Source of the DNA: Nonomuraea soli | GTDB taxonomy: Bacteria; Actinomycetota; Actinomycetes; Streptosporangiales; Streptosporangiaceae | Length of the DNA: 64,000 nucleotides | Direction of reading: 5' to 3' | NCBI RefSeq assembly: GCF_013761175.1 | Contig: NZ_JACDUR010000014.1 | Span: 1-64,000, forward strand | Shown here: positions 59,634 to 64,000 of the stretch, one piece after another | Position numbering within the stretch: position 1 is the stretch's first letter | Layout: every line of letters begins with the position of its first letter | The notes under the pieces: generated by a model | Databases searched by the model: none | Seen by the model: only the letters and a program-made list of their open reading frames with translations | Told to the model about the DNA's origin: nothing | Made by a program: the position numbers and the translations under genes

Positions 59634-60641
59634 ATGACCGACGCCAGCCTGCCAGGCGACGACAAGACCGCCTTCATCGCGGCCGCCCGCTCGACCGACG
59701 CGGCGCAGTTCGCCCTCATCACGGAGCCCTACCGCCGTGAGCTGCAGGTGCACTGCTACCGGATGCTCGCGAACTACGCCGACGCCCAGGACATGACGCA
59801 GGAGACGTTCCTGCGGGCCTGGAACAAGCGGGAGTCGTTCAAAGGCGAAGCCGCCCTGCGCACCTGGCTGTACCGGATCGCGACGAACGCCTGCCTCGAC
59901 TTCCTGGGCAAACGCAACGACCGCACACCCGTGCCCGCCGAGCTGCCTGGAGCGGGCACGGAGGTGCGCTACCTGCAGCCCTACCCCGACGGGATGCTCC
60001 CGGAGGACCCGCAGGAATCGGCGGTGGCCAGGGAGACGATCGAGCTCGCGTTCATCGTCGCCGTCCAGCACCTGCCGCCGCGGCAGCGGGCGGTGTTCAT
60101 CGTGCGCGACGTCCTCGGCTGGCCGGCGTCGACGGCCGCCGACGCCCTGGAACTGACCGTCGCATCGGTGACCAGCGCCCTGCAGCGGGCACGCGTCACG
60201 ATGCGCGAGCAGCTGCCCGGCCGCCGCCTCGACTGGCGCAGCCCCGCCGCGCACGAGCTGTCGGAGGTCGAGCGCGGCGTGGTGAAGTCGTACATGGCCG
60301 CCCACGAGCGCAACGACCTCGACGGGCTGATGGCGCTGCTGCGCGACGACCTGCGCTTCACGATGCTGCCCGACCCCGGCACCGTGATCGTCTCGGCCAG
60401 GGACGCCGTGGACGGCTGGGTCCGCGCCGGACTCTTCCAGCCCGGCTACGACGACTGGCGCTGCATCGCCACGACGCTCAACCGCATGCCCGCCGCCGCG
60501 CTCTACCGCCGCGCCCCCGGCGACCCGGAGTACCGCCTGTTCACCATCGCGGTCCTGCACATCGTCGACGGCACGATCGCCGAACTCACCGGATTCGACG
60601 CCGCCGACAAGCCATGGCTGGGCCTGCCGGCGACGCTGTGA
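59634..60641 (+). CDS. ECF sigma factor with SnoaL-like C-terminal domain
   Basis: 335 residues; ATG at 59634 preceded by GGAAGGA (a TTG nine bases earlier is unlikely). Region 2: ELQVHCYRMLANYADAQDMTQETFLRAW and LRTWLYRIATNACLDFL; region 4: HLPPRQRAVFIVRDVLGWPASTAADALELTVASVTSALQRAR; C-terminal SnoaL-like domain about 220-330 (AHERNDLDGLMALLRDDLRFTM). The extension is the usual substitute for an anti-sigma factor in this group. Targets unknown. Confidence 0.93.
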   Translation: MTDASLPGDDKTAFIAAARSTDAAQFALITEPYRRELQVHCYRMLANYADAQDMTQETFLRAWNKRESFKGEAALRTWLYRIATNACLDFLGKRNDRTPVPAELPGAGTEVRYLQPYPDGMLPEDPQESAVARETIELAFIVAVQHLPPRQRAVFIVRDVLGWPASTAADALELTVASVTSALQRARVTMREQLPGRRLDWRSPAAHELSEVERGVVKSYMAAHERNDLDGLMALLRDDLRFTMLPDPGTVIVSARDAVDGWVRAGLFQPGYDDWRCIATTLNRMPAAALYRRAPGDPEYRLFTIAVLHIVDGTIAELTGFDAADKPWLGLPATL

Positions 60642-60670
60642 TCAGACGAGCCCGGCGCACGGGCTCGCGG

Positions 60671-61234
60671 TCATCTCCTCGTCTCGTAGCGGGTCAGCAG
60701 CACGCCGCCGGGGAACTTCCGCGTCTCGACCAGGTCCAGGTTCACCCAGCTGTCCAGCGCGGTGAAGAACGGCGTGCCGCCGCCCAGCAGGACAGGTACG
60801 GTGACCAGCAGGTACTCGTCGATCAGCCCGGCCCGCATGGCCGCCGCGGCGAGCGTCGCGCCGGTGAGGTCCATCGGGCCGCCGTCCCCGGCTTTCAGCC
60901 GGGCGATCTCGGCGACCGCGTCGCCGCTGACCAGGCGGGCGTTCCAGTCGACCTTGTCGATCGTCGACGAGAACACCACCTTGGGCATGTCGCGCCAGCG
61001 GCGGGCGTACTCGATGTCCGCGGGCGTGGCGCCCGGCTGCTCGTCGGCGGTCGGCCAGTGGGAGCTCATCGTCTCCCACAGCCTGCGCCCGTACAGTGCC
61101 AGCTCCGTCGCGGCGACCCGGTCGGACCACCACTGGAACAGCTCGTCGCTCGGTGCGCCCCAGCCGAGGTCGTCGCCGGGCGCGGCCGTGTAGCCGTCCA
61201 GGCTCGTGTTCATCGCATAGGTGAGTTTCCGCAT
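60671..61234 (-). CDS. RibD C-terminal/dihydrofolate-reductase-like protein
   Basis: 187 residues. Hallmarks: MRKLTYAMNTSLDGYTAAPGDDLGW at the N-terminus, GRRLWETMS in the NADPH-site region, VLLGGGTPFFTAL in the C-terminal half. This family is common in actinomycetes as stand-alone reductases of unknown substrate. Convergent with the sigma gene (29-bp gap). Confidence 0.92.
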   Translation of the reverse strand: MRKLTYAMNTSLDGYTAAPGDDLGWGAPSDELFQWWSDRVAATELALYGRRLWETMSSHWPTADEQPGATPADIEYARRWRDMPKVVFSSTIDKVDWNARLVSGDAVAEIARLKAGDGGPMDLTGATLAAAAMRAGLIDEYLLVTVPVLLGGGTPFFTALDSWVNLDLVETRKFPGGVLLTRYETRR

Positions 61235-61624
61235 GTCGTCAGCCTCCTGTGAGTCGATCTCACCAGTACGGACGGACGCGGCGCGGAATCCTAATCGGTG
61301 GCCGGCGTGGCCGAGGGCGCTGGGGGAGGGCGGCCGATGATCATACTCCTGATAAGTGTCGGTCTGAAACCTGCGTTTCCAGCCTGCGCGTGGTCATGCA
61401 CGCCTATAAGAAGAGTTCTTTCCGTTCTCGTCAAGGCCCAATTTTTTTGATACTCAGTCAGACGAGTAGTCAATCCGGATTTCCGTTCAAAGGTGGGGTT
61501 TACATAGCCTCCTTGTGCCGTATAAACCGCGCAAAATAGCATCGCGATCATGCTGCGTCAAGAGACACGTAAGAAATGAATCTGTCACCGTAATTTCGGC
61601 TGCCTGGGTCGCGAAAGGACCTCA
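61235..61624. other. AT-rich intergenic region
   Basis: About 390 bp, clearly lower in GC than the rest of the window (for example an A2T7 run at 61440-61448). Short reading frames exist on both strands but lack ribosome sites and actinomycete codon bias. It separates the accessory block from the biosynthetic genes at the right edge; I see no RNA gene. Confidence 0.6.
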
Positions 61625-61653
61625 TTGACTGCTTGTATGTGCCTGGATATAAG
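61625..61653 (+). promoter_or_regulatory. Near-consensus promoter TTGACT-N17-TATAAG
   Basis: -35 TTGACT (61625-61630), exact 17-nt spacer, -10 TATAAG (61648-61653): five of six matches at each box. This is the best housekeeping-type promoter in the window. The start would be near 61660, giving a leader of about 60 nt before the small reading frame at 61720. Confidence 0.75.
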
Positions 61654-61666
61654 AGGATTTGTCGTT

Positions 61667-61693
61667 TGTAGATGATCTGTAGTTCATATGTAG
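61667..61693 (+). promoter_or_regulatory. Three TGTAG direct repeats at 11-bp period
   Basis: TGTAG at 61667-61671, 61678-61682 and 61689-61693, one helical turn apart. Such heptamer-like direct repeats are the binding form of SARP and OmpR-type winged-helix regulators. They lie just downstream of the strong promoter, so either they serve a repressor or a second, activated promoter. Confidence 0.55.
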
Positions 61694-61719
61694 TGACCAT
61701 CGACGAGGAGCGTCACTTC

Positions 61720-61791
61720 ATGCCGAGCACCCTTCGCCTGCTACAGCTTTGTCCCTGGTCAACAGGCCCCCGAGGGGGTGCTGGGCGATAA
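61720..61791 (+). CDS. Small leader reading frame or frameshifted start of the thioesterase gene
   Basis: ATG at 61720 after a strong GAGGAG site, 23 codons (MPSTLRLLQLCPWSTGPRG...) to TAA at 61789-61791. A CCCCC-GA-GGGGG hairpin (61767-61778) sits in it. The next gene has no ribosome site of its own and is in the -1 frame relative to this one. Either this is a regulatory leader peptide, or a single-base error or frameshift splits the true N-terminus. Confidence 0.45.
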   Translation: MPSTLRLLQLCPWSTGPRGGAGR

Positions 61792-61853
61792 CCGGACAGA
61801 TCACCGCGGCGTCGCTCAGCCCCCACCCACACGGCCCGACGACTGTCCGCACG

Positions 61854-63323
61854 ATGTTCTGCCTGCCCTTCTCCGGCGGAGGCGCCAGCGCCTACAACGG
61901 ACTCCAGCGCACGCTCGCCACCCACGCGAGCGCTCCAGCGCACGTCGTCCCCCTCCAATTACCAGGACGGGAAAACCGCATCGCCGAACCGCCTGTCTTC
62001 AGCGTCGAGGACATCGCCGACGAAATCGCGCCGGCGACCGGTGAGCCGTACGCGCTGTACGGCCACAGCATGGGGGCCAGGGTGGCCTTCGAGGTGGTGC
62101 GTGAGCTGCGGCGGCGCGGGTTACCGCTGCCTGTGCGGCTGTACGTCGGCGGTGCGCATCCGCCGCACGCGCGGGTGCCGCTGGCCGCCATCGTCGACCT
62201 GCCAGACGACGCCTTCATCGAGCAGCTGATCCGGCGGGCAGGAGCGATGCCGCTGCTGCGGACCGAGCCCGAGATCCAGGAGCTGTTGCTGCCCGTGCTC
62301 CGTGCCGATCTCGGATGGCTCAGGCGGTACCGGTTCCGGCCGGAGGCGCCGCTGGAGGTGCCGGTGGTGGCGTTCACCGGGCTGGGGGATCACGAGCTGA
62401 CCCTGGCCGACGTGGCGGGATGGGCCAGGCACGGCACGGCGGGGTTCCGGCTGCGGGTGTTGCGCGGCGGGCACCTCTTCGTGCGAGACGACGCCGCCGA
62501 ACTGGCCGCCCTGATCGCCGCCGACCTGGCCGAAGGGCCCCCGAGCCTGCCCTGGCAGGCCGAGTCTCCCCGGCCCCCGAGGCCGACGCCGGGAACGGCT
62601 GCCGGCGTCGGCGGTGAGGACGAGGTCCGGCTGTGGGCCGTCTCCTGGCCCGGCAACCTCCGCCCGGACACCGACGCTGGAACTTCCGATGTGCAGGACT
62701 CGGGTGTCAGGGCCGCCGTCGTGCGGGACTTGCGCGCGGAGGCCGGCTTCGGGCCGGGCGCAGGCCTCGGGCTTGGTGGTGGGCCGGGTGTGGTGGTGGC
62801 TGAGGACGGCGGGCTGGCGCTGGTCGCGGTCAGCGGGCGTGCCGGTCTCGGGGTGGGAGTGGCGCTCACGGGCGATGTGTCGGCGGAGAAGCTGGCTCGA
62901 TGGCTCACCCCGGCGGAGCTCGACGAGCTCGACGGCTACGCCGAGGAGGATCGTGGCTGGCTGGCCCTGCGGCTGCTGACCGCCAAACGGGCCCTCGCCG
63001 CCGCCCAGCAGGCCGGCGCCCAGCAGACCGGCGCCCAGCAGACCGGCGCCCAGCGAGGCGCCGAGTTCCCCGTAACCGGCCGGCCGAACGGCAGGCGCAC
63101 CGACGGCCTCCCCGAGCCGCCCGACCCCCGCGACTCACCCGACCTGAACACGCTTCCCGACCTGACCGAGCTGCCTGATCTCGCCGATCCCGCGCCGTGG
63201 CCATGGGGTCGCGGGCAGATCTGCCACCTGCCACTGCGCACCCCCCTGGGTGACGCGCTGGCAGCGGTGGCCACGCCGTACCGGCACCCCCGACTGAGCC
63301 TCGACATCCCGGCAGGACAGTAA
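61854..63323 (+). CDS. Type II thioesterase fused to a degenerate PPTase-like domain
   Basis: 489 residues from ATG 61854 (no RBS; an in-frame TTG at 61749 is the only longer start). Thioesterase (about 1-230): FCLPFSGGGASAYNGLQ, LPGRENRI, nucleophile S72 in LYGHSMGARVAFE, GGHLF with the His. After a Pro linker, about 260-385 resembles an Sfp-type phosphopantetheinyl transferase (DEVRLWAVSW, GLALVAVSGRAGLGVGVALTG, WLTPAELDEL, WLALRLLTAKRALAAA), but the GVDxE and WTxKEA acidic residues are lost. A QQTGA repeat and an Asp/Pro-rich tail follow. TAATG overlap with the NRPS gene. Confidence 0.75.
   Translation: MFCLPFSGGGASAYNGLQRTLATHASAPAHVVPLQLPGRENRIAEPPVFSVEDIADEIAPATGEPYALYGHSMGARVAFEVVRELRRRGLPLPVRLYVGGAHPPHARVPLAAIVDLPDDAFIEQLIRRAGAMPLLRTEPEIQELLLPVLRADLGWLRRYRFRPEAPLEVPVVAFTGLGDHELTLADVAGWARHGTAGFRLRVLRGGHLFVRDDAAELAALIAADLAEGPPSLPWQAESPRPPRPTPGTAAGVGGEDEVRLWAVSWPGNLRPDTDAGTSDVQDSGVRAAVVRDLRAEAGFGPGAGLGLGGGPGVVVAEDGGLALVAVSGRAGLGVGVALTGDVSAEKLARWLTPAELDELDGYAEEDRGWLALRLLTAKRALAAAQQAGAQQTGAQQTGAQRGAEFPVTGRPNGRRTDGLPEPPDPRDSPDLNTLPDLTELPDLADPAPWPWGRGQICHLPLRTPLGDALAAVATPYRHPRLSLDIPAGQ
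63006..63050 (+). repeat. 15-bp tandem repeat x3 (QQxGA)
   Basis: Units 63006-63020, 63021-63035 and 63036-63050 encode QQAGA-QQTGA-QQTGA in the linker after the PPTase-like domain; copies two and three are identical. Confidence 0.9.
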
Positions 63324-64000
63324 TGACCGTGCCTCCCAGGCATTCCCCTCCGCTGCTTCACGACCTCATCACCCGCCAGGCCGCCCTCACGCCCGATGCC
63401 GTCGCGATCCGGCAGTGGGAACGTTCCCTCACCTTCGGCGAACTCACCGAGCGCGCCGCCGCGCTCGCCCACCGGCTGCGTGAGCTGGGCGCCGGCCCCG
63501 AGGTCCGGGTCGGCGTCTGCGGCAGGCGCACGCCGGACCTGCTGGTCGCGGTGCTGGGCGTGCTGATGTCGGGTGGCGCGTACGTGCCGCTCGATCCCGC
63601 GCATCCGCGCAAGCGGCTGAGCGCGGTGATCGAGGACGCCGGGATCACCACCGTGATCGCCGACGAGGACGGGACGGCGCTGCTGGCCGGGTCGGGGGTG
63701 CGGCTGCTGCCGTACGACCACGGGCGCAGTGCCGTGCCGCCGGAGATCGAGACTCTGCCGCAGGGCTCGGCGTACACCCTGTTCACCTCGGGTTCGACGG
63801 GGCGCCCCAAGGGGGTGGTGGTCAGCCACGCCTCGGCGGTGGCGTTCGTGACGATGGCCGGCGCCTATTTCGACCTCGACGAGGGGTGCCGTTCGATCGG
63901 CTTCGCCGCGCTCGGGTTCGACGTGTCGGTGCTGGACGTGTTCGCACCGCTGGCCAGGGGCGGGTCGGTGATGTTCGCGCCGGACGCCGACCGGGCCGAC
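63323..64000 (+). CDS. NRPS adenylation domain (partial, runs off the window)
   Basis: At least 226 residues; ATG overlaps the previous stop (TAATG). Starts directly with an adenylation domain and no condensation domain: A1-like LTFGELTERAAALA, A2 LMSGGAYVPLDPAHP, A3 LFTSGSTGRPKGVVVS, A4 FDVSVLDVFAPL with the amino-acid-binding Asp. It is therefore an initiation module or stand-alone A domain. The specificity code cannot be completed because the sequence ends before A5. Confidence 0.92.
   Translation, partial: MTVPPRHSPPLLHDLITRQAALTPDAVAIRQWERSLTFGELTERAAALAHRLRELGAGPEVRVGVCGRRTPDLLVAVLGVLMSGGAYVPLDPAHPRKRLSAVIEDAGITTVIADEDGTALLAGSGVRLLPYDHGRSAVPPEIETLPQGSAYTLFTSGSTGRPKGVVVSHASAVAFVTMAGAYFDLDEGCRSIGFAALGFDVSVLDVFAPLARGGSVMFAPDADRAD

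Noticed and set aside
61249..61551. Short frames on both strands in the AT-rich gap
   Set aside because: No ribosome site, atypical codon use for this genome and no recognisable protein; treated as non-coding.

Overview
Very GC-rich DNA with dense third-position G/C, frequent GTG starts, ATGA/TGATG-coupled operons and many TetR, ECF sigma and two-component genes: a chromosomal window from a filamentous actinomycete. A Streptosporangiales-type genome (for example Nonomuraea-like) is my guess; nothing in the window proves the genus. There are no rRNA, tRNA, CRISPR, transposase or phage genes. The layout is that of a chromosome-arm accessory region.

Layout. (1) 1-7.9 kb: a secreted carbohydrate-binding/glycan-degrading locus. 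A DUF305 and a discoidin-DUF1996 gene face a 1131-residue GH16 + clan-A fusion and a discoidin-beta-helix protein across a shared intergenic region with two perfect LacI-type operators. (2) 7.9-16.2 kb: a DUF418 membrane protein with an RBS-masking hairpin, a NarL-type two-component pair, an FG-GAP lipoprotein, a DUF1801 protein and a MacB-type ABC transporter. (3) 16.3-27.4 kb: an unusual small biosynthetic cluster: BtrH-like acyltransferase, sulfotransferase, FemAB/GNAT-like transferase, adenylation-carrier didomain, a PKS ordered KS-(dead AT)-KR-DH-ACP, a type II thioesterase and a TauE-type permease. (4) 27.4-33.7 kb: a putative oxylipin island. A fatty-acid desaturase is divergent from a translationally coupled operon of an atypical P450, a cyclooxygenase/dioxygenase-like haem peroxidase, a lipase-like hydrolase and a small protein. 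The P450 + peroxidase pair looks like a split version of the fungal Ppo dioxygenase-P450 fusion. (5) 33.7-44.7 kb: MMPL exporter with divergent TetR, a permease with an extracytoplasmic beta-sandwich, an OmpR/HK pair and an ABC-FtsX efflux operon preceded by an 11-bp-period direct repeat. (6) 44.7-61.2 kb: mixed regulators, stress and housekeeping genes: RidA/WYL, YCII-ECF42, a TetR-controlled Vat-like acetyltransferase + flavin monooxygenase, thyA-folA, and several TetR units with visible operators. (7) 61.2-64 kb: an AT-rich promoter region with a near-consensus promoter and three TGTAG repeats at 11-bp period, then a thioesterase fused to a degenerate phosphopantetheinyl-transferase-like domain and the start of an NRPS that runs off the window.

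The strongest candidate for something undescribed is the 27.4-33.7 kb oxylipin-like island. Second is the PKS with a dead acyltransferase and inverted KR-DH order. All functional calls come from reading motifs in the translated sequence; no database search was run.
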